NCBI RefSeq assembly: GCF_933775445.1
Contig: NC_065877.1
Coordinates: forward strand, 31,744,001-31,808,000
Source of the DNA: Argentina anserina
Taxonomy: Eukaryota > Streptophyta > Magnoliopsida > Rosales > Rosaceae
Direction of reading: 5' to 3'
DNA length: 64,000 bases
Shown piece after piece: positions 12,993 through 25,019 of this stretch. The stretch's first letter is position 1; every line of letters begins with the position of its first letter. The position numbers and the translations under genes were made by a program. The notes beneath the pieces are model-generated. The model did no database searches. It saw only the letters and a list, made by a program, of their open reading frames with translations, and was not told the origin of the DNA.

Positions 12993-13678
12993 TCACAGTT
13001 CGTTCAAATAATGATAGTAAAGGTGATTATGATTCTATGGGTTTTGTTTGCGTTCATAAATTCTGGGGTCTAGTTAGGGGGTCACGGGTGTAGTCTATTG
13101 AAGAGGGACAGATACTTGAGGGTAAAGGCCAAGATGGGGGTGCCCAGATTCCATAAATAAATCTAAACATTAAAATTTGCGCCTAATGTATGAATTGTTG
13201 GACCTGCATTACAAAGAACCAAGGCCATATGGCTTAAACGTGAGAAATCATAGTTTAATCCCCCAATTACGTTAAGGTGAATAAAAATCTCAAAAAACAA
13301 CAGAAGCAATGAAAATTTGACCACCAACCAATCATGCAAGCCTCATCAGGGATAGACAGCCATTCTTACTAACATTTAATGAATAATTTCTTCTTTTAGT
13401 CTTACAAGTGGAACATTCAACCACAACTGGGTTGAGAAATTGATTATCAAGGTTCTTGCCAACATTCTATTACAAATTGGATAATAACTAACCTTTCTAT
13501 ACTTTCAACCATAAATGGTAACAAATAACTCGTTTTGGTGAATGTAAATTGATCAGATTCTTGCATATTATACCCCAGTTTTAAGGCAAAGAAGAAAAGC
13601 CTAGTAAAGTTTATCACTAAGCAAGGTAGGAAGTACCATGTTGAAGACAATCTGTTCAATTAATCTGCAAAATGGTTT
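12993..13678. other. Convergent 3' intergenic region
   Basis: Lies between the 3' ends of the HPL gene (+) and the DUF1068 gene (-). It presumably carries both 3' UTRs. No extra gene or repeat recognised. Confidence 0.5.
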
Positions 13679-15016
13679 CTACACAGTCTGGACATTTCCT
13701 TGTGTCTGAGCAGTAGACTTGGTCATCCCTTCTTTCCATCCTCTCTGACGAGCCCTAAGCTCCCACGTTGCTGTCAATTTCCTCTGAGCCACTAATGTTG
13801 CTTCAGATTTCTCCCTCGCTTCTTCACACGTTTCCATCCCAGAACTGCACTTGTCAGCTTCTTTTTGATACTGTGATGCAATCTTCTTAGCCTCCAGTAG
13901 AGTTATATCAGCCTTTTGCTGATTCTCCAAAGCTTGAGCTTCCCGGAGCTTCAACTCCTCAGTCAAAAGATCCACAATGTTCTTTTCCGTATCCTCGTTC
14001 ACCTCCGGATCATGCTTTGCACAGTCTGCATTTACGAATTGAATAACAATCTCAAACCTTCATGTAGCCCTTACCTTGCATAGAGTTTTCTGGTTAAGTA
14101 AACAAAACATCCAAAACCTAAGTTGGAAAAAGTAAGACCACTCGTCTAAAAATGTTAACTTAAACTCCAATATGATGAGAACGCCGGCTCAACCAGAATA
14201 AGGAACACAAAAATGACAATGAAAGACAGAAATTCATTTTTCAAAGTGACACCACGAATTTAAAAGAAACTCAAATTGATCGAAAAAAAGAGAGCAGAAG
14301 CGGAGTTATTTCCATCAATGACAAGAATAACAAAAAGGGCCAGAATCCACGGCTGATCCATAAACGATACTACTAGCCCCTCGATCTCTTGGTGAACTCT
14401 TAATCAATTTAACTTCAGATATAGCGATGAAGACAAACTACACACATTCCACTCAAAATTAGCAGCAATGTCTAGCTTAACCAAGTGTCAGGGGATCCAA
14501 AACTCAAGTCTTACTTTTGCACAAGCCTCATTTCAGCTCAATTTCTAGTATTTCAGTAGGGTACTGAATACTGATAAAGATAACTAAATTCTGCAAAGTT
14601 ATTAAATACTGCAAATCAGCAAAAGCTATTCTGGAATTAGAAGCGAACCTGTAAACGAAATGTTGCTGAGTCCTGCAGAAACAAACAAACTAAGATCAGT
14701 AATTTAGGTGACAGAACTAATGTGATAGATTAGCGATCAACCCAGAGAGGTGAATCGGAGGGTAAAAAAGGAAGGGAGATCTGATCAGATCAGATCTAAG
14801 TGAAAACCGGAAATTACCGATGGGGATGGAGAGGAGGGGCTGAGAAGAGCAGTCGCAGGTGCAAGGAGGGCAGGAGTAGGAGGAAGAAGAGGAGTGAGAG
14901 ACGGCGGCCAAGCCCTCCATGAAGTGCCAGTAGAGAGGTGGGCCCAGAATGTAGCCGGCTATGCAGAGCCCAACTATCACCAGCCCCGCCTTCAGCACCG
15001 CCGGGCGCATCGCCAT
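13679..15016 (-). CDS. DUF1068 family single-pass membrane protein
   Basis: Three exons on the minus strand, 15016-14818, 14672-14649 (a 24-nt micro-exon) and 14025-13679, join in frame to 189 residues. Visible features are an N-terminal hydrophobic helix at about residues 8-30 (AGLVIVGLCIAGYILGPPLY), a Cys/Ser-rich segment SCPPCTCDCSS at about 47-58, and a charged, Ala/Glu-rich helical C-terminal half likely to form a coiled coil (LLTEELKLREAQALENQQKA). This layout fits the plant-specific DUF1068 family, whose molecular role I do not know. A topology with the coiled coil facing one side of an endomembrane is inference. The gene is divergent from the zinc-ribbon gene at 15914. Confidence 0.88.
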
Positions 15017-15913
15017 CGCGGCTTCTTCTTGTGCTTTGTAGTCGAGGCTCTGGTGGGGAATCGGAAAATTGGAAGGAAGTCGGGGAATTTGGGTGCCGGC
15101 GACGTGGGAGGAAGAAGAAGTAGATGTGTGAGTGTGTTGGGTTGTTAAGACTTTTGAGGGTGTGACGGTGGTTTTAGCTAAAGAAACACATTGTCACGCG
15201 GTTTATAGTGTGTGATTTATACTCTAAATTATCATTTGCTACAAGAGAAAAATTACAATGCATTTGCTACTAGAGCAATACACACATAGTTGTGAAAGTA
15301 AAACAAAGATTTTTTTCTTCTGTTATTACTTTGAGGAGATATAGCACAGTTTCACTCAATTAAGCTTCTCTAGAATCTAGATGCGACATCGTCCGGCGAC
15401 ACTGATACGTCTCAATTAGTCTCTGGTCTTGCCGGTGTCCCTCGGGTGCTTATTAATGAGAAATCGTGGACATTGCTTGGTGCTTTGATGTTGGTCTTCG
15501 GTTGGGATGTTGCGATTGTGGTAGTAAGTGCAAGGGACGGATGATAGTGTGGCTGTCACTTAGCTATAGTCTAGAAGAATTTTTAATTTTCTTCTAACTT
15601 ATAGGGGCTAAGGTTTTGCATTTTTCCTCTATTTTTGTATGATAATCATGTGCATCGCCTTGGTATGAAGCTAGTAATAATAATGGGCTGGTAATCTTAT
15701 CTTTAAATGGTTACAAAAATGGTATAGGCGGGCTAGGCAGATGTAAGGGAATACCAAGTTACGATGAAAATTCAATCACATCTAACCACCGACTTGCATA
15801 ATTTACAGAGTTAAAAACAGAAAGTGGTGGGAAATCTGCGAACCAGTGACTCTCACAGTGAACCGCCCCCAGTCCAAAACACAGTGATCCCATCGGACCA
15901 CCAACCCTTCATA
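15017..15913. promoter_or_regulatory. Shared upstream region of two divergent genes
   Basis: About 0.9 kb between the start codons of the DUF1068 gene (-) and the zinc-ribbon gene (+). Both promoters and 5' UTRs must lie here unless they overlap other features. No canonical TATA box could be fixed with confidence. Confidence 0.5.
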
Positions 15914-18196
15914 ATGGCCGTCGAAATCCTGACCGATGCGATAAGGCAGCTGCAGATCTCACTCCGAAAACAAGCCAACATGTCGTCGTACGTCCCGGAC
16001 GACACGCCGTTGCCAAATCTCCCTTCGCCGGAAGAAACCATATCCGAGCTGGATCCTTCGCCGCCGAACCTCCGCTGCAAGCATTGCCAGGGCCGGCTTC
16101 TCAGAGGCGTGAAGTCGCTGATTTGCTTCTTCTGCGGCGGCGAAACCTGCAAGGACCTCCCTCCTGATCCTATCAATTTCCGCAACACTTTAGGGTTCCA
16201 GTTGTTGCTCAAGTCCCTAGCCCTAGATGGATCGGTACTCTTCTTGATTCTGTATATTTCTGTTTGCTTGGTGATGATATTGAATTTGATTTGTTTGTTT
16301 GGAGAGAAAATGAGGAAGAAATGAAATTTAGATTCTCTAAGCATTACATTGTTTGGATGATGAGAAATATTGAAGCTCTTGTAGGCGTTAGATTCGTGTC
16401 GCGATAAGGTCATTAGTGTACACATTTGTAGGGATATGCCGAGTAGAGAATTACTTGGTAAAAGTTTGGAACTTTGGTTTGCAGGAGATAGTGGACTTAC
16501 CGGTTGAAGGGAATGAGTCCAGCAGAGGACAGAGTCCATCTAAAGAGGAGTTGTTGTTGTCGGAGCTTTTGAGTGTAGAGATAAGATGGACTTCTAAGTT
16601 TGAGAAATCCGGGAATGGTGGTTCGGATGAGAAGATTACCACTCGTCCTAGAAGTTTTATGGACTTGGCTGGAATGAATCTGGACAATTTTTTTGCCGAA
16701 GGAGAGAATGATGGTGCTTTGGGTGCATCTCAAGAGCCGTTTGAGCCGAGCACTCGGATTGTAACTACAGAGAGTAGTGATTTCAAACGTAGTGAAAAAC
16801 TTAGTTTGTTTGCATCTGAGGAACCGTTTGACCTGGACAGACTGATTGCCACTGCAGAGAATGATGCTTTTAAAGGCAGTGGGAATCTTAGTTTGTTTGC
16901 GTTTGAGCCGACCAAAGAGATTGCCAACACAGAGAGTAGTGCTTTCCAAGGTAATGAAAATCTTAGTTTGTTTGCATCTGAGAAGCCCTTTGAGTCGATT
17001 ATACAGACTACCACCACTGCTTCTATAGGTATTGAAGCTCCTAGCTTGTTTGATAATGTGCAGCCTTCTGAGGCAGATCTGCAGTCTACTCAAGGTGCGA
17101 GTGGTGATTCCATCTGTGGTTGGCCGGAAAGTTTTCAATCTGCTGCTTCTCAAAATCTTCCTCAAGAATCAAAGTCTATTGTCCCCTTTGTGGGTTCTAC
17201 AGTTGATCTTTCTGCCCATATAGACACGGTCTTTGGATCTGTTGGGGATTCGATTAATGTAAAACCAAACCATACTACGTCCGCAAGTAACGACTGGTTT
17301 TCAGATGATCTATTCAGTACTTCCAACTCTGGGTTAGTTGGGCAGCCTCAACAATTAGAATCGCTTGCTTCGGTGAAGGATGACATAATAGCCGAAAATG
17401 CAAATAACATATATACTGGTGCTGATTGGGGTGAAGACACTCAATGGCAGACTACTAGCATGGATGCTCCTGATAATAAGACTATTGATGAGGATGATGA
17501 TTCGTTTGGTGCTTGGAATGATTTTACTAGCTCGGGTAGTGCACACAATCCTTCAAGCTCTTCAAAACAATATGTCGATCAGATAACACCTGCTGACGAG
17601 ACTTCAGTAACAAACCTGTTCTGCGCTGCTAGGAACTCACAAGCTGATAATTCATTTGGTGCTTGGAATGATTTTTCTAGCTTGAGTAGTGCACAAAATG
17701 CTTCTAGCTGTTGAAAACAAACTATCGATCAAATGGCGCCTACTGATGAGACTTCAGTAACCTATCTGTTCGGCACAGCTACCAACTCACAGGACTTGGA
17801 TTTTGGTGGCTTTTTGCAGCCAGATCTCTCTGCTGGAGCAAGTAGCAGTTCACATGGTTCTATAGTAGTAGATATAACCCAGCCAGAGGCTTCTGTTTTA
17901 GACAGGTGCATGCACTTAGACTTTTTATTTGGATCTTCCTATGAATTCTTCCTTGAACAGCCTGTCATTAACCATATATATATATATATTGCATCTGTAG
18001 GATGGCTGATGCAGCCACAATAGATGATGATGTTAAGAAGGATAATGGAGATGTTTTCGGTGCAAGAGCAGGATCCAAGTCTGGAGATGTGGAGAAAATA
18101 ATGTCACAGATGCATGATCTCTCTTTTATGCTTGAAAGCAAGCTTTCAATACCTCCGAAGCCAGATGTAAATTCCATTCCCCAAGATCACACATAA
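15914..18196 (+). CDS. Zinc-ribbon protein of unknown function with internal TGA
   Basis: Three exons, 15914-16234, 16485-17905 and 18001-18196, join in frame to 646 codons including the stop. The start at 15914 (MAVEIL) is preferred because homology-like, compact sequence begins there; an in-frame ATG exists at 15824. Cysteines at residues 55, 58, 71, 74 and 79 (CKHC...CFFC....C) suggest a zinc ribbon. The centre has degenerate repeats around LSLFASEEPF, and the C-terminal half has two 50-codon modules with SFGAWNDF. The second module carries an in-frame TGA at 17712-17714 where the first has a serine codon, so translation would stop after 516 residues. The downstream 129 codons stay open and splice correctly. 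It could be a recent nonsense allele, an early pseudogene, or a sequence error. Family not recognised. Confidence 0.75.
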
Positions 18197-18569
18197 TTTG
18201 TTGTGAGTTTTTGTATTCATAATCCTAGTGTTCCCATCTTTGTTTTTCCTTGTCTGCTCATATGTGTATTGATTGGGTTTCAAACTGCTTGCATATATAT
18301 GTAAGTTTGTATATCATTACATTAAACATCACCCAACAAGTTTTGCACCTTTGCAGTACTCTTTTTATTTCTTTTTCCCTTTTATTCTTTTCGAACTCAA
18401 AATACTGTAAATTTCTATTAAATGGTGGCTTCCTCTATTTATTTCACGTTGATATATCTTTCTTAAAAGACAAAACTTATATGCATTAACGAATTCCAAA
18501 TCTTGAATTAAATTCCAGCATAATCTGCATGTTTACTTGTTGGAAATTGAATGAAAAAGTGAGGGAATG
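18197..18569. other. 3' flank of the zinc-ribbon gene
   Basis: T-rich downstream sequence up to the left LTR of the first Ty3 element. No gene recognised. Confidence 0.5.
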
Positions 18570-18821
18570 TGTTGGGTTCTTGCAGGAAATGAAAAGAAAG
18601 AAATGCTAAAAGTTCACAGATTCATTCATATCCCTCAAATGAGGATTGCTTACACTTAAATAGCAACAACAAAGGGAAGCCAGACAAAAACTACTAGGGG
18701 ACAAACCCAAAACAGAGGGCAACAACAAGAAACTAAACAAAGGCCATACAAAGAGTGGGTGTCCATAGTGAATCCGTGGTGTAGCATGACAGATGGAGGG
18801 TGTTGTGGGATGAGCCCAACA
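18570..18821 (-). repeat. 3' LTR (252 bp) of the old Ty3 chromovirus
   Basis: Nearly identical to 28549-28800 and of the same length, with TG...CA ends (TGTTGGGTTCTTG ... GATGAGCCCAACA on +). On the minus strand it is preceded by a purine-rich tract (TTGTGGGGGAGTCG), as expected for a polypurine tract next to a 3' LTR. The flanks gaatg (left) and aaatt (right of the partner LTR) do not match, so the original target duplication is not visible. Confidence 0.85.
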
Positions 18822-19566
18822 CGACTCCCCCACAAGATGAAGCCTGTCCTCAGGTGCCAAAAGCTCGGATAAGTTGAGACAATGTACTCAGCATCCTCCC
18901 AGGTCGCATCTTCGACAGGTAGACCTTTCCACTGAATGAGCCAGGTTGTCATTGTCTTCCGGCGGTGAATTCGGCTCCCCATGTCCATAACTTGTAGAGG
19001 TTCCCATTGTATTTGCCCAATTTCATCAAATTGAGGCAGGGTAGGTGAAACCGGAGTTGAGTTGCCAACACGCTTCTTAAGCAACGATGCGTAAAACACA
19101 GGGTGCAGCTTGGACTGAGCAGGTAAATCTAACTTGTAAGCTACACTGCCAATCTTCTGCAAAACCTTGAATGACCCAAAGTAGCGTGGAGCAAGTTTGT
19201 TGGAGACTCGCTTGAGCAAGGACTTCTGCCTATACGGCTGCAACTTGAGGAAGACATAATCCCCTTCAGTGAACTCTATCTTTGTCCTCTTCTTATCTGC
19301 CAACTGCTTGATGCGGTTCTGAGATTCCACCAAGTTGTGGCGCAACAATTGGAAGAGTTCATCACGTTCCAAAAGTTGGGTGTCCACCACTGCAACCTTG
19401 GTTGTAACCCGCCAGGTAACACTCGACCGTTGGAGGAGGGTAACCGTACAGTGCCTGGAAAGGGATCATTTTGATGGAGGCATGGTATGACGTATTCAAC
19501 CACTACTCGACCCAATGAAAACGTTCTTGCCAGGAAGAAGGCTTATCCAAAATGAAGCAACGGACG
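18822..19566 (-). pseudogene. Ty3 integrase C-terminus with chromodomain (broken)
   Basis: Minus-strand pol remnant next to the 3' LTR. Readable pieces are WQERFHWVE then a stop, WLNTSYHASIKMIPFQALYG, the GPY/F-like segment RYFGSFKVLQKIGSVAYKL, LHPVFYASLLKK, and the chromodomain TWLIQWKGLPVEDATWED. The chromodomain identifies a chromovirus. There is at least one nonsense codon and a frame change near 19390. The upstream part of the same domain continues at 21654 beyond the inserted 2-kb repeat: the codons for LEQY and RCF are separated by it. Confidence 0.85.
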
Positions 19567-19571
19567 TATTG

Positions 19572-21648
19572 TGATAGTAGCACTTTGTGCGACGTTCTTC
19601 ATATGTTTTTACCTCAAGTTGTACTTTGATTAGCTCTTATTGTTGTAGTATTGAGTCATTTAGTCGAGTTAGGAGTCTAGGTGGTGTTGGTTGCACTTTG
19701 GTGCTAAAACAAGTTGAAAAACACAGAAATTTTCGAGAGTCTTATTTAGAGTATGATTTCTTGTGTAAATAGGAAACCTAGTTAAATTAAGAGTCTTCAT
19801 TAATTGACATTTCTATAACATTTTTGTGATAATTTGAGAATCTTATTTATATTAGGAGTCCTTTTTAAACTAGGAAACGTACAATTTAGGAAAATTCTAC
19901 TTGAACTGAACGCTTATTCCGTAATTTTTCTAATCTTACTCTCTTATTTTAATAACTTACTTGGTCTTTTTATATGAATAATCTTGTCTTTATTCTTGTC
20001 TTTTATTATTTTCAGATTTTAAAAGATGTGATTGTGTAGCTACAATGAAAGAAACAAATAGAGGAAAATAAAGAAAGAATGACACACCTAAAAAGGGAAG
20101 AAGAATGAATTGATCAAAGGAGATTGCACCCACCAATGACAAAAATAAGTGAAAGAAAAAAGAAGAGAATAAAAAGAGATAATGCAAGAGAGAAAGAAGA
20201 AGACACCTAAAAAGAAGCAAAAGAAGAAATTTATCAAAAGAGATTGCAAACACCAATGACAAAAATAAGTGAAAGAAATTGAGGAGAAAAAAAATAAAGA
20301 GAATAAAAACAGATAATGCAAGAGATAAAGAAGAAACCTAAAAAAGAGAAAAAAAAAGAATTTATTAAATGAGATTGTACCCACCAATGACAAAAATAAG
20401 TGAAAGAAAAAGAGAGAAAAAAGGAAGAGAATAAAAAGAAATAATGCAAGAGAGAAAGAAGTAGACACTTAAAAAGCAGAAAAAATGAGGAGTTTATCAA
20501 AGGAGAATGCACCCACTAATGACAAAAATAAGTGAAAAAATTGAGGAGAAAAAGTCCAAGCTATAATATTCAAGGAGCCAAAACTCTTCTACAAATACCA
20601 CATCATTCACAAAGAAAAATCATCAATTCTCCTTAGCATTAAGAGTCAAAACTCTACCAAAACACCACCATAAAACTTCCCTCACAAATCAGCCAAGCCG
20701 TCAACACAAAACCATCATCATCTCCACCGAGTTTCACCTATTGCAGCCGTACCTCTAAGGTTCCTACAATGTGTGATTCTCGCAACTCATCTCCATGGCT
20801 TCGTTTATTTGTGTTGATCTACAATTCTTTGTTTATGAAGATTGTAAGTTGTTGTTTATGTGCAAGTATTAGTTTTATATTTGTTTTAGAATTTTCAGAT
20901 TGTATTTGATATGTTTTTGAGACTATGCCGAATCTATGTTCTTATAAATATTGAAGTTTGTATTTTCTATTATTGTGTTTTACTCTTATTTTATTTGTTC
21001 TTAGATAATTTTCAGATATGTGCATACAAATTTAGTGCTTGAATGCAGTCTCTAAGATTGTATTTGAGTGATATCTTCATCATCCATATTGACACAAATC
21101 GAATCATGCCCTTAGTAAGTTCGGTTTGTGTTAATTAAAGTGGGAAATTCTGAAAATTTACATGTACCCCATGGTGAGTGACGCCACCGTGAAGCATATC
21201 TCCAACAAAGATTCGATGCTTAAATGTAATCTTGTTTGATTTCTACTCTAAGTGTTGTTAAACTTGATTTCATGCAATTTAGGTGAGGCCCTAAGTCAAC
21301 CTAAAAGTCAATAAAAATGTTGCATGATTAGATGTTCCCCTAATGCTCTAATTGTATTGGTGTCTAAAAGTATGTAATCAGATGAATTAGAATGCATGAT
21401 AGAACCAAACTTGTAATTATGTGGTGCATTGGTGAATTTGGTTTAGTTTGATAAAAAGAAGTCGATCATGTTAATAGTAATTTTTGTTTTATTTTAGTAG
21501 TTACTAATCAATCTCAAACCCCTAATTATTTTTTAACACTAAAATTTTAGAGTTCCCTTCAATTCCCCGGACTGAACGATTCCTGCTTATTCTATATTAA
21601 CGATGACATTTTACATGGTTAATTGTGTGACGCTCACGCGCTCCATCA
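19572..21648 (-). repeat. Copy B of the ~2-kb TG...CA repeat, inserted in the Ty3 pol
   Basis: A 2,077-bp block with TG...CA ends, flanked by tattg on both sides (19567-19571 and 21649-21653), a perfect 5-bp target duplication inside the integrase frame of the host Ty3. No protein frame of transposon type. It holds four degenerate tandem units (see 20090-20560). The strand is given relative to copy A; the true sense strand is unknown, although the plus strand here has a TATA-like run followed by a C/A-rich leader at about 20555-20720. Best read as a solo LTR of an unassigned LTR element. Confidence 0.85.
20090..20560. repeat. Four tandem ~120-131 bp units inside copy B
   Basis: The motif GATTG(C/T)ACCCACCAATGAC followed by AAAAATAAGTGAAAG recurs starting at about 20122, 20242, 20372 and 20503, giving spacings of 120, 130 and 131 bp. 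Units are strongly purine-biased (A/G-rich). Copy C has only two units (about 27060-27290), so the number varies between copies. Confidence 0.8.
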
Positions 21649-21653
21649 TATTG

Positions 21654-22371
21654 TTCCAAGGATCGATTGACTACCTCGGATTGGCCATCGCTTTGGGGGT
21701 GGTAAGCTGAGCTATGACAAAGAGTGGTGTCCTGTAGGAGAAAGAAAGCCAACCAAAATTGAGAAAGAAACACCGGGTCCCGGTCACTCACAATACTCCT
21801 CAACATGTCGTGCAGTCGGAACACATTAACCATGAATGTATGAACAATAGTACTAGCCGAAAAGCGGTGATCAACTGGAATGAAGTGAGCACACTTTGAC
21901 AAACGGTCAACCACCACCATGATTGCATTGAACCCATTCAGAATCGGCAATGGCTGCAGTAAACTGGGAAGATGAATAGACTCATACTTATTACGCTAGC
22001 AGACATCACACGAGGCAACAAACAGCTTAACATCCTTACGAACACCCGGCCACGAAAAATTCCGGCGAAGCGAAGTGAGTGTTCATAGGTAGACGAGTAG
22101 CCAGCCTGTAGAGAGCCATGAAATTCATATATAAGCTTAATATGCCATACCGATGATGCGGTAACATAAATCTTACCCTTATGGTACAATTGGCCATGTT
22201 GGACGGCGAAATTCTTTGGTGGGTTTGTTGACTGCAAGTCAGTGAGGATCTGCTGGGTTGTACTGTTCCTCGAACATGCTGCATTGATTTGAGAGACCGA
22301 GTCAAAGAGCGGTGCCCAAGTAGTGGAAATAGCCAGAAAGTGATGACGGTGGGACAACACAATTTGGCAGC
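21654..22371 (-). pseudogene. Ty3 integrase zinc finger and catalytic core (broken)
   Basis: Continuation of the old Ty3 pol. Readable on the minus strand are a pre-integrase segment (GQLYHKGKIYVTASSVWHIK), then VVVDRLSKCAHFIPV, IVSDRDPVFLSQFW and YHPQSDGQSEVVNRSLEQY, which are the conserved blocks of the DDE integrase core. Several stops and frame changes occur between them. The sequence stops at about 22371 where a copia element begins. Confidence 0.8.
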
Positions 22372-22947
22372 ATATTGGTACTAACTCTAGAATATTATGT
22401 AAATATATATTGTTCTTGTATGTATAGATTTTTTATTAGGATAATACTTGTATGTCTGTATATACCTCTTCTATTAGAGAAGAATATACTTTGAAGCATT
22501 AAACCCATATCGTATTCCTAAATTCTACTTGGTATCAGAGCAGGTTCAATCCTTCGAATTTGCACAGAAAAAAACGGAATCTCATATCTCACCATAAACT
22601 GTTGCATATCATCATCATAAAACCTAAAATCACAAAACCCGAAAATACCCAAATCCCGAAATCATAAAACCTTGAATCCTTGAATCCCGAAATCACAAAA
22701 CCCTGAATCCCTAAATCACAAACCCCAAATCACGAAAGCACAATAGAGAAAACAGTCGTACTTGTAAGCCGTTCCTTCGGTTGAGCCGAGTGCAAGCCGA
22801 AAAAACTATCTTTCTACTACGGTAGGTCGTGATCCCCGCAAATCATTCTCATCATCATCACGTGTAAGTGGTGCAACCAAGTCATACTCAGACAACCACA
22901 ACAAGCATCATTATCACCATCACCCATAACATACCATCCCATACCAT

Positions 22948-24859
22948 CAGGGCCGGCCTTGGGCTAAAGCTACTAAAGCACCAGCTTTGGGCCCCCAATT
23001 TTAAGGGCCCCAAAAATTAATTATATACACATAGTAAAAAAAAAGCTGGGTCGTGAAAGAAGGAGACCACGTTCTTCTATTCTTTTCAGTTTTTTGACTT
23101 TCTCTCTTCCTCTCTTTCTTTGATTCTCTCCTCTGTAAAAAAATTGCCGTCACAGCTCCGGGACTTCTCGAAGATTCTCAACACCACCGGCCCTTCGGCC
23201 AATCTCTCTCCGGTACGTTACTGGTCTCCCCTTTCAATTTTTTACAATTTTGTATATGCTTTTGTTTGGAGAAAGTAGGAAGAAAAAGGAACAAATGTCT
23301 CTTATCATCCTATGTGTTGATGTTACATCAAGTCCGATTGTGGTAAGAGAGTTTTTTTTACAGTTTCTAAAAGTGGATGATGCATCAGGGCTTGGATTGT
23401 TTAATGAGCTTAAGAATGCATTGCATAATCATAAACTCAATATTGGTGATATACGAGGACAAAGATATGACAATGGTTCTAATATGAGGGGCAAACACAA
23501 AGGTGTGCAGAACAATCATAAACTTGCTATTTCTAATATGGGTAATTGTGATGACAAAGCTGATTATTTTTTTGGAGTGGTGCAACGAATATACTCTTTC
23601 TTCTCATTCTTCTACAAAGCGATGACAAGTGTTCAAGGACTATGTGCAAGGTCTTACTCTTAAGCCATTATCTGAAACACGATGGGAAAGTCGTGTTGAA
23701 AGTGTGAAAGCATTTAGATTCCAAGCTCCCAAAATAAGAGATGCATTAGCTTACTTGGGGAAAAATGGTGTTGATTCTACAACAAGGTCTGATGCTCAAT
23801 GCCTGGCGAAACATGAGATGTAGAATTTTGAGTTCTTATTTGCCATGGTTAATTGGTATGAACTGTTGAATGCTATCAATATTGTGAGTAAACTTCTTCA
23901 ATCAGAGGACATGCACGTCGATGTTGCTGTTTAGGAATTGGCAAAGCTTATTTCTTTTGTGCAGAACTATAGAGAAAATTGATTTGATAAGGCCTTGATC
24001 AGAGCTAAAGAAATTGCAAGTGAGATGAGAATTGCAGTTGAATTTCGTGAAAAGAGACCCATTAAGAAGAAGAAGCATTTTGACGAAAGTGACAATGACA
24101 ATGAAGAGGTGACACAAGCTGCTCTTGAATCATTTAAGGTTGGTTACTTCTATTATATTATTGATCAAGCACTTTCTTCACTTCAAAGTAGAAACAAATT
24201 AAGAAATATGAAGAAGATTTTGGGCTTTTATTCAAGTGGGAGAAGTTGAAGTCCACAGATGATGAAACATTGATGAACTTTTGTATGAATCTTGAAAAGT
24301 TCAAGGATGGTGATGAATCTGACATTATTGGGGCTGAACTATTTGAAGAGTTGAGCTATTTGAAAGGGTCTATACCAAAAGAAGCATAAAGAGCAGTTGA
24401 TGTGTTGAGCTACTTGAAGCAAATGGATGGTTGCTACCCAAATGCTTGTATTGCTTACAAACTTTTGTTAACCATACATGTTACTATTGCATGTGCTGAG
24501 AGAAGCTTTTCGAAGTTAAAGTTGATCAAATCTTATCTTCGATCAACTATGTCTCAAGAAAGACTGAATGGTTTGGCTATGTTATCGATTGAAAAGGAGT
24601 TGGCGGAAAAGCTCGAGTGTTCGTGCTTAGTTGATACTTTTGCTTCTAAGAATGCAAGAAGGGCAATTTTTGAGTAAAAGATACTGATATTTGTAATTTT
24701 TATATTTTTGTTTCAAACATTATAGCATTTTATTATTTGAAAGTTTTATTGCTATGTTTTGTTGTTTCAAAAAATTTATTGTTTCAAAATTTTTTTTTTG
24801 ATAAGGGGCCCCAATTTTTCTCGTCGCTTCGAGCCCCGAAAATCTCAAGACCGTCCTTG
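22948..24859 (+). mobile_element. hAT transposon with perfect 8-bp target duplication
   Basis: A 1,912-bp element. The left end CAGGGCCGGCCTTGGGC pairs with the right end (CAAGGACGGTCTTGAGA on the opposite strand) as imperfect terminal inverted repeats. The eight bases cataccat flank it exactly at 22940-22947 and 24860-24867, the hallmark of hAT insertion. It encodes a decayed transposase (separate entry) and sits inside the copia element. Confidence 0.93.
23250..24677 (+). pseudogene. hAT transposase (ZMYM/TTF-type) remnant
   Basis: Fragments in several frames. An N-proximal block around IGDIRGQRYDNGSNMRGKHKG matches the catalytic domain region of hAT transposases with a DUF4371-type domain. 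The C-terminal dimerisation block includes ACAERSFSKLKLIKSYLRST and MSQERLNGLAMLSIE (24480-24600). Stops and frame shifts (for example at 23661, 23821 and 24247) separate the pieces, so the protein cannot be made. Matching inverted repeats show it once mobilised this element. Confidence 0.85.
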
Positions 24860-25019
24860 CATACCATTACCAAAATTATCAAAGCACATCACGTGAAAAG
24901 TCAACAGGCCCCACATATTTTGAAGACATAATAGTTTTTTCTGTTTTGTTCCTTGTATTAATGTAGGACGAACTTAACCATTACCATACCACACCACACC
25001 GCAACGTCGTATTTCAAAC

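Noticed and set aside
15824..15913. Upstream in-frame ATG of the zinc-ribbon gene
   Set aside because: The extra 30 residues look like leader sequence and the ATG at 15914 has the better context and begins the helical N-terminus.
20090..20560. CRISPR-like direct repeats
   Set aside because: The units are adjacent tandem copies of ~125 bp without unique spacers, in plant nuclear DNA.
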